Source: Falsiroseomonas bella (GTDB lineage: Bacteria > Pseudomonadota > Alphaproteobacteria > Acetobacterales > Acetobacteraceae). From it: DNA of 64,000 bases. The stretch lies in the NCBI RefSeq assembly GCF_003173615.1, contig NZ_QGNA01000003.1, positions 558,001-622,000 of the forward strand. The letters are read 5' to 3'. Made by a program: the position numbers and the translations under genes. Positions 1 to 8,795 of the stretch are shown here, in pieces. Position 1 is the first letter of the stretch, and the number at the start of each line of letters is the position of its first letter. The notes beneath the pieces are model-generated. The model had not been told where the DNA came from and searched no databases. It saw nothing but the letters and a program-made list of their open reading frames with translations.

Positions 1-1
1 C

Positions 2-2020
2 GCCGGCCGCCGCGGCTTCGCCGCACCCGATCGCCTGCCCGACATGACCGTGGTGGAGGTCGTCGGCACCGACGCCGATGGCGACGCCATCGCGCGCCCG
101 GTGCAGTGGGACAAGGCAAACGGGCCGCCCCCCGCCATCTTCATGCGCCCCGAGGCGCGCGGCCAGCCCGCCCTCGCGCCGGGCGAGCGCGTCCTCGCGC
201 GGCTGAAATTCCTCGGCGGTACGAAATACGAAGGCCGCACCTTCAAGCGGCTCGCCGGCAGCGGCGCACCCGCCCGCATCCTCGGCGTCTTCGAGGAAGG
301 CAGGATCATCCCGACCGACCGCCGCCAGCGCGCCGACTGGATGGTCTCGCCCGCCGACGCGAACGGCGCCGCCGCGGGCGACATCGTGCTGGCCGAGCCC
401 CTGCCCCAGCACCGCGCCTTCGGCCCGCGCCCGGCCCGCATCGTCGAGGTGCTGGGCCGCATGGGCGAGCCGCGCAGCGTCTCCCTCGTCTGCATCCACG
501 CCCACGGCATCCCGGACATCTTTCCCGCCGAAGCGGTGCAGGAGGCCGAGCGCGCCAAGGGAGTGACCGTGCGCGGCCGCGAGGATCTGCGCGGCATCCC
601 CCTCGTCACCATCGACGGCGAGGATGCCCGCGACTTCGACGATGCCGTCTTCGCCGAGCCCGACGGGCATGGCTGGCGCGTGCTCGTCGCCATCGCCGAT
701 GTCGCCCACTACGTGAAGCCGGACTCGGCCCTGGACCGGGAGGCCTGGGCGCGCGGCAACAGCGTGTATTTCCCGGACCGCGTCGTGCCGATGCTGCCCG
801 AGGCGCTCTCGAATGGCTGGTGCAGCCTGCGGCCGAACGAGAATCGTGGCTGCCTGTTCGTGGAGATGCGCTTCGACAGGGCGGGCACCAAGACCGGCCA
901 CCGCTTCGGCCGCGGCCTGATGCGCAGCGCCGCCCGCCTCACCTACGAACAGGTGCAGGCCCACCACGATGCCGGCACCGATCCCGAAGGGCTGGAAGCC
1001 GGCCACGTCCAGAAGCTCTACGGCGCGTTCCGGGCGCTGCTGTCGGAGCGCGAGCGGCGCGGCACGCTGGATCTCGACGTGCCGGAACGCCGCGTACTGC
1101 TCGACTCCAGGGGCAATGTCCAGGCGGTGGTCCCGCGCGCCCGTCTCGACAGCCACAAGCTGATCGAAGAGTTCATGGTCGCCGCGAATGTCTGCGCGGC
1201 GGAGGAGCTGGAGCGGCTGCGCCAGCCCTGCATGTACCGCGTCCATGACCGCCCCAGCGACGAGAAGCTGGAAGGCCTGCGCCAGTTCCTGCAGGGCCTC
1301 GGCATCAAGCTGGCGCCGCGCGACCGCATCCACCCGCGGGACTTCTCCCAGGTGCTGGAGCTCGTGAAGGACCGGCCGGAGGCGCGGCTGGTGAACGAGG
1401 CGGTGCTGCGCGGCCAGTCCCAGGCGGCCTACAGCCCGGACAATATCGGCCATTTCGGCCTGGCGCTGGCGCGCTACGCCCATTTCACCAGCCCGATCCG
1501 GCGCTACGCCGACCTGCTGGTGCATCGCGCTCTGGTCAACGGCCTGAAGCTCGGCCGCGACGGCCTGGCGGAGGAGGAGGCCGCGCGCTTCCCCGACACG
1601 GGCGAGCACATCACCCAGACCGAGCGCCGCGCCGCCATGGCGGAACGCGATGCGGTGGACCGCTATCTCGCCGCCTGGATGGCGGACCGCGTCGGCGACA
1701 TGTTCGATGCGCGAATCAGTGGGGTGACTCGATTCGGTCTCTTCGTGACTGTAGAGGCGAATGGCGCGAGCGGAATCGTCCCGCTGGCGTCCTTGCCGGA
1801 CGACCGATGGCAGCTGGATGGAGCCGGGCACGCGATGACCGGCCAGAGAACGCGCCTCACCTTCAGCCTCGGCCAGGCGGTCGAGGTTCAACTCGTCTCC
1901 GCGACTCCGCGCACCGGCGGCATGGTGTTCCGGCTGATGCAGGGCGATCCGCGCGCCGGGCGCGGCCGCAAGCCTCCTTCCCATTCGGGTCGGCGTTCCG
2001 GGCCTTCGCGGCGGCGCTGA
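2..2020 (+). CDS. rnr: Ribonuclease R, 3' part (5' end outside window)
   Basis: Processive 3'-to-5' exoribonuclease of the RNB (RNase II/R) family, which degrades structured RNA in the cytoplasm. The reading frame is open from base 2, and the residues before the first ATG at 44 still look like RNase R, so the true start lies upstream of the window. Counting from that ATG, the metal-binding signature DGEDARDFDDA is at residues 191-201, the RNB domain fills roughly 180-520, and an S1 RNA-binding domain follows at about 560-640. The tail is short and rich in Arg and Ser, as usual for RNase R. The last 214 bases overlap the next gene in another frame. Confidence 0.95.
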   Translation, partial: AGRRGFAAPDRLPDMTVVEVVGTDADGDAIARPVQWDKANGPPPAIFMRPEARGQPALAPGERVLARLKFLGGTKYEGRTFKRLAGSGAPARILGVFEEGRIIPTDRRQRADWMVSPADANGAAAGDIVLAEPLPQHRAFGPRPARIVEVLGRMGEPRSVSLVCIHAHGIPDIFPAEAVQEAERAKGVTVRGREDLRGIPLVTIDGEDARDFDDAVFAEPDGHGWRVLVAIADVAHYVKPDSALDREAWARGNSVYFPDRVVPMLPEALSNGWCSLRPNENRGCLFVEMRFDRAGTKTGHRFGRGLMRSAARLTYEQVQAHHDAGTDPEGLEAGHVQKLYGAFRALLSERERRGTLDLDVPERRVLLDSRGNVQAVVPRARLDSHKLIEEFMVAANVCAAEELERLRQPCMYRVHDRPSDEKLEGLRQFLQGLGIKLAPRDRIHPRDFSQVLELVKDRPEARLVNEAVLRGQSQAAYSPDNIGHFGLALARYAHFTSPIRRYADLLVHRALVNGLKLGRDGLAEEEAARFPDTGEHITQTERRAAMAERDAVDRYLAAWMADRVGDMFDARISGVTRFGLFVTVEANGASGIVPLASLPDDRWQLDGAGHAMTGQRTRLTFSLGQAVEVQLVSATPRTGGMVFRLMQGDPRAGRGRKPPSHSGRRSGPSRRR

Positions 2021-3522
2021 GCCTCTGGCTTTTCGCGGCGCCGCTGCCGGCGCTGGCGGACGCCGAGGCGTTTCCCCGCCCGCTGGCGCAGCGCGTGATC
2101 GCCGAGGCGATGCGCCTCGTGCTGGAGCGTCACCTGGAAGGCGCGGCGATTCCCGACCTGGCGCTCTGGTCCTTGCGCGGCCTGGGCGTGCTCGACCCCC
2201 GATTCGACGTCGTCCAGCACGACGGTCAGCTGCGAGTGACGGTGGAGGACAAGCCGCTGGCGGCGTTTCCCCTCGCACGCCTTGCCGCCGCCGCCACACC
2301 CGAGGCGGCGGGCACCGCGCTCGGCGAGCTGCTCGCCGAGACCTACGAGGCGGCCTGGCGGGTCTCGCCGGTACTGCGCCGGGCCGGGGCGGACCGGGTG
2401 ATCGCGTCGGGCTTCGACGAGGTGTTCAACCACCTCGATCCCTACAGCCGCTACGTGACGGCCGCGGAGGCCCGTATCAGCCGCGAGCGGCGGGTCGGCC
2501 AGTCCGGACTCGGCCTGCGCATCGCGGTGCGCGGCAACGGGCTGCGGGTGGTCGCCGTCACCCAGGGCGGCCCGGCCGCGGAGGAAGGCGTGCGGGTCGG
2601 CGACCGGCTGCTCGCCGTGGACGGCCGGCGCCTCAGCGCCGCCGAGCCCGAGCGGGCCGCCGCCCTGCTCGAAGGGCCGGAAGGCTCGGCGGTGACCCTG
2701 ACGCTGGCGCGGGGCACGCGCCGCTTCGGGGTGACGCTGGTGCGTGAGCTGGTGGTGCCGGAGACCGTGAGCGTGGAGCGGCGGGACGACATCCTCTGGA
2801 TCAGCGTCAGCGGCTTCTCCTCCCAGACCGAGGACCGGATCATCGCGACGCTGGTGGAGGGTTTCGACGACCGCCCGCCCCGCGGCGTGGTGCTGGACCT
2901 GCGCGGCAACCGGGGCGGGCTGCTGACCCAGGCGGTGGCCGTGGCCGACGCCTTCCTCACCTCGGGCGAGGTTGCGCGCACCGAGGGAAGGCACCCCGAT
3001 GCGGCCCGACGCTACGTGGCGGGCGGGCGCGACCTGGCGCAGGGCAGACCGGTGGTCGTGCTGGTGGACGGCCGGACGGCCTCGGCGGCCGAGATCGTCG
3101 CCATGGCGCTGGCCGCGCGCCACCGGGCCGTGATCGTGGGCAGCGCCACCACGGGCAAGGGCCTGATCCAGCTGGTCGCGCCGCTGGCCAACGAGGCGGA
3201 GCTGCTGATCACCTGGTCGCAGGTGGTCTCGCCTTCCGGCTGGCCCGTGCAGGGCCTCGGCGTGCTGCCGGAGCTCTGCACCAGCCTGGGGCCGGAGGCG
3301 CTCGCCGCCGGCCTCGCGGAGCTCGCGGCCGGGCGCCCGCCCATGGCGGCGGCGCTGGCCCGGCAAAGGGCGGCGCGGCCGCCGGTGCTGCCTTCGGAGG
3401 TGGTCGCCCTGCGCGGCGCCTGCCCGCCGGCCGAGGGCCGGCCGGCCGATCTTGCGGCCGCGCGGGCCCTGATCGACAGCCCTCGCGCCTATGAGACGGC
3501 GCTGCGATCCCTGCCGCAGTAG
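1807..3522 (+). CDS. S41-family (C-terminal processing) peptidase, exported
   Basis: Serine protease of the S41/CtpA family, probably periplasmic. A hydrophobic export segment ([18 protein letters not shown]) is followed by a helical region, a PDZ domain (about residues 235-310) and the S41 protease core. The catalytic dyad is visible as Ser426 in RTASAAE and Lys451 in TTGKG, the 25-residue spacing seen in CtpA. The start is uncertain: the only ATG, GTG or TTG in frame before the signal segment is ATG 1807, which leaves an unusual Arg-rich leader of about 65 residues and a 214-base overlap with rnr. A CTG at 2017, just inside the signal segment, is the only other candidate I see. Confidence 0.85.
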   Translation: MAAGWSRARDDRPENAPHLQPRPGGRGSTRLRDSAHRRHGVPADAGRSARRARPQASFPFGSAFRAFAAALSLWLFAAPLPALADAEAFPRPLAQRVIAEAMRLVLERHLEGAAIPDLALWSLRGLGVLDPRFDVVQHDGQLRVTVEDKPLAAFPLARLAAAATPEAAGTALGELLAETYEAAWRVSPVLRRAGADRVIASGFDEVFNHLDPYSRYVTAAEARISRERRVGQSGLGLRIAVRGNGLRVVAVTQGGPAAEEGVRVGDRLLAVDGRRLSAAEPERAAALLEGPEGSAVTLTLARGTRRFGVTLVRELVVPETVSVERRDDILWISVSGFSSQTEDRIIATLVEGFDDRPPRGVVLDLRGNRGGLLTQAVAVADAFLTSGEVARTEGRHPDAARRYVAGGRDLAQGRPVVVLVDGRTASAAEIVAMALAARHRAVIVGSATTGKGLIQLVAPLANEAELLITWSQVVSPSGWPVQGLGVLPELCTSLGPEALAAGLAELAAGRPPMAAALARQRAARPPVLPSEVVALRGACPPAEGRPADLAAARALIDSPRAYETALRSLPQ

Positions 3523-3564
3523 GGCGCTTCGGCGGGCACCCGGTCCGCAGCCCGCCCTTTCGCC

Positions 3565-3592
3565 TTGACCTGCGGCGGCGCCCGACTATGTT
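3565..3592 (+). promoter_or_regulatory. Sigma-70-like promoter of rpmG
   Basis: TTGACC and TATGTT are separated by 16 bases, ending 67 bases before the rpmG start codon. It is the best-looking vegetative promoter in the window and fits a constitutively expressed ribosomal protein gene. Called by eye only. Confidence 0.55.
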
Positions 3593-3659
3593 CCGGCGTC
3601 CTGCCGGGCCACCGTCGGTGTGCGCGGTGCCCGCCATTTTATCCGCTGGAACCCTGACC

Positions 3660-3827
3660 ATGGCCAAGGCCAACACCGTCCTCATCAAGCTCGTGAGCAG
3701 CGCCGACACCGGCTACTTCTACGTGACGAAGAAGAACACCCGGACGGCCACGGGCAAGCTCGAGCTGAAGAAGTACGACCCGGTCGCGCGCAAGCACGTT
3801 CCGTTCCGCGAAGCCAAGATCAAGTGA
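3660..3827 (+). CDS. rpmG: 50S ribosomal protein L33
   Basis: A 55-residue basic protein of the large ribosomal subunit. The sequence begins [20 protein letters not shown] and contains the L33 signature ([21 protein letters not shown]). There are no Cys pairs, so this is the zinc-independent form typical of alphaproteobacteria. The ATG at 3660 was chosen because it gives the usual family length; the frame is open further upstream. It is a single-gene unit with its own promoter upstream and a terminator hairpin about 40 bases downstream. Confidence 0.97.
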   Translation: MAKANTVLIKLVSSADTGYFYVTKKNTRTATGKLELKKYDPVARKHVPFREAKIK

Positions 3828-3868
3828 TCCCGGCGGGCCTCCGGCCCGCTGCCCGGAACGGCATGGAG

Positions 3869-3897
3869 AGCCCGGCCCCTGGCCGGGCTTTCGACGT
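3869..3897 (+). terminator. Rho-independent terminator after rpmG
   Basis: Perfect 9-base stem AGCCCGGCC / GGCCGGGCT (3869-3877 and 3881-3889) with a 3-base loop, followed by TTCGACGTTT. A weaker GCGGGCC/GGCCCGC hairpin lies just before it. It sits between the convergent rpmG and the diguanylate cyclase gene, so it may serve both strands. Confidence 0.75.
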
Positions 3898-3908
3898 TTG
3901 CGGCCCCT

Positions 3909-5306
3909 TCAGATGCCGACGCGCGGGCGACGGTCGGTGATCGATTCGGGCGGCCAGTCCCGCGTCTCCGCCGCCTGCACCCGGTTCCGGCCGTTGTTCT
4001 TCGCCCGGTAGAGCGCCGCGTCGGCGGCGCCGATCACGTCGTCGCATGCGGCACCCGCGCCGCCGGAGGCGACGCCGACGCTCGCCGTGACGCTCAGCGA
4101 GTGCCCGTCCACCAGCACCGGGGAGGAGGCGATGGCGCCGCGCAGCCGCTCCGCCACCAGGCAGGCATCCTCGGTGCTGGCACCCGACATCACGACCATG
4201 AACTCCTCGCCGCCATAGCGCGCGACGACGTCGGCGGCGCGCAGATGCGCGCGGACGCGCTCGGCCACCTCACGCAGCACGAGGTCGCCCGCGGCATGGC
4301 CATAGGTGTCGTTCACCCGCTTGAAGTGATCCACGTCCAGCAGCAGCACTGCGGCCCCGGTGCCGCGCAGCACCGCATCCAGGTGGCGCCGCACGTAGCG
4401 GCGGTTGCGCAGGCCGGTCAGCGGATCGGTCACCGCCAGTTCCAGCGACCGGTCGAGTTCGGCCCGCAGCCGTTCCTGGTAGCGCTTGCGGCGGATCTGG
4501 TTGCGGATCCGGGCGCGGAGCTCGTTGCTGTCCACCGGGCGCAGCACATGATCATTGGCGCCCAGGTCGAAGCCCCGCAGCACGAGACCCTTTTGCGAGG
4601 CATCGGCGACCAGCACCACCGGCACGTCCCGGGTGAGTGTCTCCGCCCGGAGGCGGGAGGCGAAGCGCAGCGCATCCCCGCCATCGGGCGCGAGGCTGAT
4701 CAGCACCACGTCGGGCAGCTCGCGGCGAATCGCATCCCAGGCGCCGGCGATGTCGGCGGAGGCGCTCGCCTCGACCCCGTCGCGCCGCAGCATGTCGCCC
4801 AGCAGTTCCGCCTCGGCCGGCTCCCCGAGCACCAGCAGCGCGCGGGCACCGGCGACGGAGGCGGATGGCCCGGGCGTCGGCTCGAAGCCGAGGTCCCGTG
4901 CCGTCTCGGCGCGCAGGCGCCAGGCGTCGAGCACCTGCTTCATGCGCAGCAGGGCTCGCAGGCGCGCGAAGAGCGTGGCGTCGTCCACCGGCTTGGAGAG
5001 GAAGTCGTCCGCCCCCGCCTCCAGCCCCCGCACCCGCTCCGCCTGGTCGGTGAGCGCGGTCACCATCACGACCGGGATATGGGCAGTGGCCGATTGCGCC
5101 TTCAGCCGGCGGCAGACCTCATACCCGTCCATCCCCGGCATCATGACGTCCAGCAGCACGACATCGGGCTGCCAGCGCTGCACCAGCGCCAGCGCCTCCT
5201 GCCCGGAGCCGGCGACGGAAACCTCGTAGTACTCGTTCAGCAGCTTCGCCTCGAGCAGGCGGAGATTGGCGACGATGTCGTCCACCACGAGGACACGGGC
5301 GGTCAT
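3909..5306 (-). CDS. pleD: PleD-like response regulator diguanylate cyclase (REC-REC-GGDEF)
   Basis: Makes the second messenger c-di-GMP from two GTP when its receiver domain is phosphorylated. Domain order matches Caulobacter PleD: receiver 1 (residues 3-120, phosphoacceptor Asp53, conserved Lys105), receiver 2 (about 153-275), GGDEF (about 285-450). The active-site motif is intact as GGEEF at 365-369, and an inhibitory I-site RxxD (RAAD, 356-359) precedes it, so product feedback is expected. Receiver 2 has Ser204 where the phosphoacceptor Asp would be, a degenerate adaptor domain as in PleD. No divK or histidine kinase gene is adjacent. An EAL-domain gene lies at 20.9 kb. Confidence 0.9.
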   Translation of the reverse strand: MTARVLVVDDIVANLRLLEAKLLNEYYEVSVAGSGQEALALVQRWQPDVVLLDVMMPGMDGYEVCRRLKAQSATAHIPVVMVTALTDQAERVRGLEAGADDFLSKPVDDATLFARLRALLRMKQVLDAWRLRAETARDLGFEPTPGPSASVAGARALLVLGEPAEAELLGDMLRRDGVEASASADIAGAWDAIRRELPDVVLISLAPDGGDALRFASRLRAETLTRDVPVVLVADASQKGLVLRGFDLGANDHVLRPVDSNELRARIRNQIRRKRYQERLRAELDRSLELAVTDPLTGLRNRRYVRRHLDAVLRGTGAAVLLLDVDHFKRVNDTYGHAAGDLVLREVAERVRAHLRAADVVARYGGEEFMVVMSGASTEDACLVAERLRGAIASSPVLVDGHSLSVTASVGVASGGAGAACDDVIGAADAALYRAKNNGRNRVQAAETRDWPPESITDRRPRVGI

Positions 5307-5458
5307 CGGCGGCCTCGCGCGGGCGTGAGCCGGGGGGCGCGAACGCCCGGGGCCGTCAGCGACTTGTCACGCCACTGACGCCGATGCGTGCGCGCGCTGT
5401 CCCGGCGCGCCGGGTAGCGGTGCCGCCTGCCTGTCACGATTCTGTCGAGGAGAACCGC

Positions 5459-6088
5459 ATGTCGGACATCGCCGCGGATGGCCAACGCCCCGCAGAAGTG
5501 GGCCAGGGCGAGGGCCGCTCGCATGCCGAGGTCAGGAACACGGGCCTGTTCCTGCGCCGCTGGCTGGCCAATCCGTTGCAGATGGGCTCGGTCATCCCCT
5601 CCTCTCCCGCGCTCTGCCGGCGCATCGCGGCGCTGGTCCGGCGGGCCGAGGACGAGGTGGTGGTGGAGCTCGGCGCCGGCACCGGCGTGATCAGCCGCGC
5701 CCTGCTCGCCGCCGGCGTGCCGGCCGAGCGGCTGGTCGTGGTGGAGATCGTACGCGACATGGCCGACCACCTGCGCCAGGTCCTGCCCGGCGTGAACGTG
5801 ATCCAGGGCGACGCGTTCGAGCTGGCGCGCGACCTGCCCGAGCGGCTGCACGGCAAGGTGGGGACGGCGATCTGCGGCATCCCGCTGGTCATGCTGCCGC
5901 TGGAGCAGCAGCAGCGCTTCGTCGATGCGGTCGAGGCCGTGGCGCCCGGCAAGGGCTTCCTGCTCTACACCTATTGCATCACCTCGCCGCTGCCGTATCG
6001 CAAGCTGGGGCTCACGGCGAAGCGGGAGGCCTGGACACCGCTGAACCTGCCGCCCGCCAGCGTCTGGCGCTACCAGCCGATCCGGTGA
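5459..6088 (+). CDS. Class I SAM methyltransferase, PmtA-type phospholipid N-methyltransferase-like
   Basis: A 209-residue SAM-dependent methyltransferase. The segment NPLQMGSVIPSSPALCRRIA followed by the SAM motif VELGAGTGVIS and the later ICGIPLVMLP is characteristic of the bacterial PmtA/rRNA-dimethylase-like family, which includes enzymes methylating phosphatidylethanolamine to phosphatidylcholine. ATG 5459 was chosen because GAGGAG lies 7 bases upstream; the frame is open further up but the extra residues do not match the family. It is a single gene between two units on the minus strand. The substrate is inferred from family resemblance and could differ. Confidence 0.75.
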   Translation: MSDIAADGQRPAEVGQGEGRSHAEVRNTGLFLRRWLANPLQMGSVIPSSPALCRRIAALVRRAEDEVVVELGAGTGVISRALLAAGVPAERLVVVEIVRDMADHLRQVLPGVNVIQGDAFELARDLPERLHGKVGTAICGIPLVMLPLEQQQRFVDAVEAVAPGKGFLLYTYCITSPLPYRKLGLTAKREAWTPLNLPPASVWRYQPIR

Positions 6089-6234
6089 CGCGGCAAGCCG
6101 CAAGGGCATCCTGTTCCTTCCACTCACCCGCGGTGCGAAGAGCCTGAATTTACCATTACGGCGTGCGGGGGGCCATGCCTCTCGCAACCGGGCCGCCCCG
6201 CCGGGCGAAGGGCCGGCGGGCGGGGCAGGCCGGT

Positions 6235-6879
6235 TCAGGCGCTGGCGAGCACGGCCTCCGTGCCGTCGGCGCGGGTGAAGCGCGCCACCAGCCTGGCATG
6301 CGGGCTGCGGCGGAGCCGGATCGCCTCGTCCAGCCCGCGCCCGGCCAGAGCGAGGCGCACCGCGTCCACCTCCGGATGCTCGGCCTCGAGCGCGACCAGC
6401 CGGACGCCGGAATCAGCCAGCCGCGGCGCGGCACCCTTCCCATCGTCCCACTGGATCAGGGCGGGGATCAGGTTGCTCATGTCCTGGTTCTGCGGCGGCA
6501 TCGCCATCCGCCAGGAGAGCTTGCCACGCTTCATCGCGCGGATCTCGCCGGCATGGTGCGCGCCGAGGCGCGTCACCACGGCATCCAGCACGGGCGTGCG
6601 GGCCACCCAGGCGAGCAGCCGCGGCTCGGCGTCCAGCATCGTGCGCACACTGGGGCTGTCGAGGTCGAAGGGGCGCGGATGCGGCGGCTCGGGCTGGGCG
6701 GGATCGGGGGCGATCACCTCCAGGTAGCTGTTCCTGCCCAGGCCCAGCAGCAGGTTGTGCGTGCCCACGCCCTCATGCGTGCCGCCCGGGCCGGGCTTCA
6801 CGCCGAGATGCGCCTCGATATAGGCGGCCCCCTCCGCGAGGGTGCGGGCGCCGATGACGATGTGGTCGATTTCAGCCAT
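6235..6879 (-). CDS. Glyoxalase-like (VOC superfamily) protein
   Basis: A 214-residue protein with the start MAEIDHIVIGARTLAEGAAYIEAHLGV and the central GGTHEGVGTHNLLLGLG, typical of the large glyoxalase-like domain (Pfam Glyoxalase_3) found as a two-module vicinal-oxygen-chelate fold. His6, His35 and Glu54 are possible metal ligands. Substrates of this family are mostly unknown. It follows the glutathione transferase gene by three bases on the same strand, so the two are co-transcribed, perhaps in detoxification of electrophiles. Confidence 0.8.
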   Translation of the reverse strand: MAEIDHIVIGARTLAEGAAYIEAHLGVKPGPGGTHEGVGTHNLLLGLGRNSYLEVIAPDPAQPEPPHPRPFDLDSPSVRTMLDAEPRLLAWVARTPVLDAVVTRLGAHHAGEIRAMKRGKLSWRMAMPPQNQDMSNLIPALIQWDDGKGAAPRLADSGVRLVALEAEHPEVDAVRLALAGRGLDEAIRLRRSPHARLVARFTRADGTEAVLASA

Positions 6880-6882
6880 GGA

Positions 6883-7581
6883 TCAGCGTGCCTGGAACTG
6901 GGTTGCGCCGAACAGGATCTCCCGCTCGGCTTCGGTGATGCTGCCTTTGCGCTGGCGGTCGGCGAGGACCTGAACGCCGCGCTGCACCGCGGGGCGCGCG
7001 GCGATGGCGTCGTGCCAGCGCTTCACGTTCGGATAGTCGGCCAGGTTGATCGCTCGGCGTTCCGGCAGGCGGATCCAGGGGAAGGTCGCGATGTCGGCGA
7101 TCGAATACTCGGAGCCGGCGAGCCATTCGGCCTCGGCCAGGCGCTTGTCCAGCACGCGGTGCAGACGCCGCACCTCCTTGGCATAGCGATCCATCGCGTA
7201 GGGGATGCGCTCGGGCGCATAGGTGTGGAAATGGCCGTATTGCCCGAACATCGGGCCGACACCGCCCATCTGGAACATCAGCCATTGCAGGCAGGCGTAG
7301 CGCGCGGCGGGATCCTTCGGGATCAGCGCACCGGCCTTCTCGGCCAGGTAGATCAGGATCGCACCGGATTCGAACAGCGCCAGGCGCTGCCCGCCCGGCC
7401 CGTCCGGGTCCACGATGGCGGGGATGCGGTGGTTCGGCGTGATGGCCAGGAACTCCGGGCGGAACTGCTCGCCGGCACCGATGTTCACCGGCACCACCGT
7501 GTAGGGCAGCCCGAGTTCCTCCAGCGCGATATGGACCTTGTGCCCATTCGGCGTGGGCCAGGACCAGACCTCGATCGCCAT
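6883..7581 (-). CDS. Glutathione S-transferase (YghU/YfcG-like)
   Basis: A 232-residue cytoplasmic glutathione transferase. The N-terminal thioredoxin-like domain starts MAIEVWSWPTPNGHKVHIALEELGL and holds the TPNGxK motif and the ESGAILIYLAEK segment (glutathione-binding Glu-Ser) of the Nu/YghU-YfcG class, whose members act as disulfide-bond reductases. A helical C-terminal domain follows (about 100-215). ATG 7581 was chosen because GGAGGGAGG lies directly before it; a longer in-frame extension is not family-like. It is first in a two-gene unit with the glyoxalase-like gene. Confidence 0.9.
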   Translation of the reverse strand: MAIEVWSWPTPNGHKVHIALEELGLPYTVVPVNIGAGEQFRPEFLAITPNHRIPAIVDPDGPGGQRLALFESGAILIYLAEKAGALIPKDPAARYACLQWLMFQMGGVGPMFGQYGHFHTYAPERIPYAMDRYAKEVRRLHRVLDKRLAEAEWLAGSEYSIADIATFPWIRLPERRAINLADYPNVKRWHDAIAARPAVQRGVQVLADRQRKGSITEAEREILFGATQFQAR

Positions 7582-7708
7582 GCCGCCTCCCTCCATGCGA
7601 TGGCGAGCATGGCCCCGGCGCCGCGCGGCCGTCCAGCCTTGCTGGGGCCTGCTGGACGGCGGGCGGGGGATCGGTGTGTGATCCCGGGTGGACAGGGGAT
7701 GGCGCCGC

Positions 7709-7909
7709 ATGGGACGCAATGTCGGATCGCTCGACCGGACGCTCAGGATCGGGGTCGGCACGGCGATGGTGCTGATGTGGATCTTCGGGCCGCTCGGCTG
7801 GTGGGGCCTGATCGGCTTCCTGCCGCTGGTCACCGGCATCACGGGGGTCTGCCCGATCTATCCGCTGATCGGGGTCAACACCGCCGGCGCGGCACCCGAC
7901 CGGAGCTGA
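7709..7909 (+). CDS. Small DUF2892 (YgaP-like) inner-membrane protein
   Basis: A 66-residue protein, MGRNVGSLDRTLRIGVGTAM, with two hydrophobic segments and the family ending GITGVCPIYPLIGVNT. DUF2892 proteins are two-helix membrane proteins, sometimes fused to rhodanese domains; no precise function is known. ATG 7709 is preferred over a GTG at 7688 because AGGGGA lies about 9 bases before it. It ends 4 bases before the metallophosphoesterase gene, so the two are probably translated from one transcript. Confidence 0.8.
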   Translation: MGRNVGSLDRTLRIGVGTAMVLMWIFGPLGWWGLIGFLPLVTGITGVCPIYPLIGVNTAGAAPDRS

Positions 7910-7913
7910 GCCC

Positions 7914-8732
7914 TTGATCACGCTGCTGCAGGTTTCCGACGCGCATCTCTCGCCGCGCAGCCCGCTGTTCCGCGGCAACTTCGAGCGCGTGGCGCGTGCC
8001 GCCGCGGAGGTCGCGCCCGATCTCGTCGTCGCGACGGGCGATCTTTCGCTGGACGGCGCGGGCGGCGACGCCGACCTGGAATTCGCCGCCGCGGCGCATC
8101 GCGGCCTGCCGGGGCGGCTGATGGCCTTGCCCGGCAACCACGATGTCGGCAGCGAGGCGCGGCTTTCGGCGCGGCAGCCGGTGGATGATGCGCGGCTGGC
8201 GCGCTGGCGGCGGCATCTCGGCGCGGACCGCGCGGTGCTGGACCTGCCCGGCTGGCGCATCGTCGGCCTGAATTCGGAGGTGATGGGCAGCGGCCATGCG
8301 GAGGAAGCGGCGCAGGCCGCCTTCATCGCGGAGGCGGCGGCCGGCGCGGGTGAGCGGCGGATCGCGCTGTTCCTGCACAAGCCGCCCTTCCTCGCCACGC
8401 TGGACGAGGCCGCGTGGAATCCCTGGTCCGTCGCGCCGGAAGCGCGCGGCGCGCTGGCGCCGCTGCTGGACCATCCCGGCCTGCGGCTGGTCGCCTCCGG
8501 CCATATCCATCTGCATCACGAAGTCCGCCGCGGGCCCGTGCTGCATGCCTGGGCGCCGGCGCTCTCCTTCTATTGCGATCCGGCCGACCAGCCCGGCATG
8601 GCCGGCAGCCGCGGGCCCGGGGCGCTGATCCACCGGCTGCATGCCGACCATGTCGAGACCATCACCCTGGCCCCGCCCGGCCTGGAGCCCGTGCTGATCG
8701 AAGCCGTGCGGGACCAGACCTACCCGCGCTGA
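7914..8732 (+). CDS. Calcineurin-like metallophosphoesterase (3',5'-cAMP phosphodiesterase-like)
   Basis: A 272-residue dinuclear-metal phosphoesterase. All fold motifs are present: D9-x-H11, G42-D43, G74-N75-H76-D77, FLHKPPF and the C-terminal GHIHLHHE. The set resembles the CpdA/class III cyclic nucleotide phosphodiesterases, but substrate cannot be read from sequence. The start is TTG at 7914: there is no ATG or GTG before the essential DxH motif, and the stop of the small membrane protein gene is 4 bases upstream. Confidence 0.85.
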   Translation: MITLLQVSDAHLSPRSPLFRGNFERVARAAAEVAPDLVVATGDLSLDGAGGDADLEFAAAAHRGLPGRLMALPGNHDVGSEARLSARQPVDDARLARWRRHLGADRAVLDLPGWRIVGLNSEVMGSGHAEEAAQAAFIAEAAAGAGERRIALFLHKPPFLATLDEAAWNPWSVAPEARGALAPLLDHPGLRLVASGHIHLHHEVRRGPVLHAWAPALSFYCDPADQPGMAGSRGPGALIHRLHADHVETITLAPPGLEPVLIEAVRDQTYPR

Positions 8733-8742
8733 TCCGTCGGGC

Positions 8743-8771
8743 TTCCAGGCCCCTGCCCCCACCGATATAGA
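8743..8771 (+). promoter_or_regulatory. Possible promoter of the acyl-CoA synthetase gene
   Basis: TTCCAG and TATAGA with 17 bases between, 25 bases before the ATG at 8796. The -10 hexamer is good, the -35 poor. Called by eye. Confidence 0.3.
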
Positions 8772-8795
8772 CCAGCGTGCACACGGAGACGTCGC

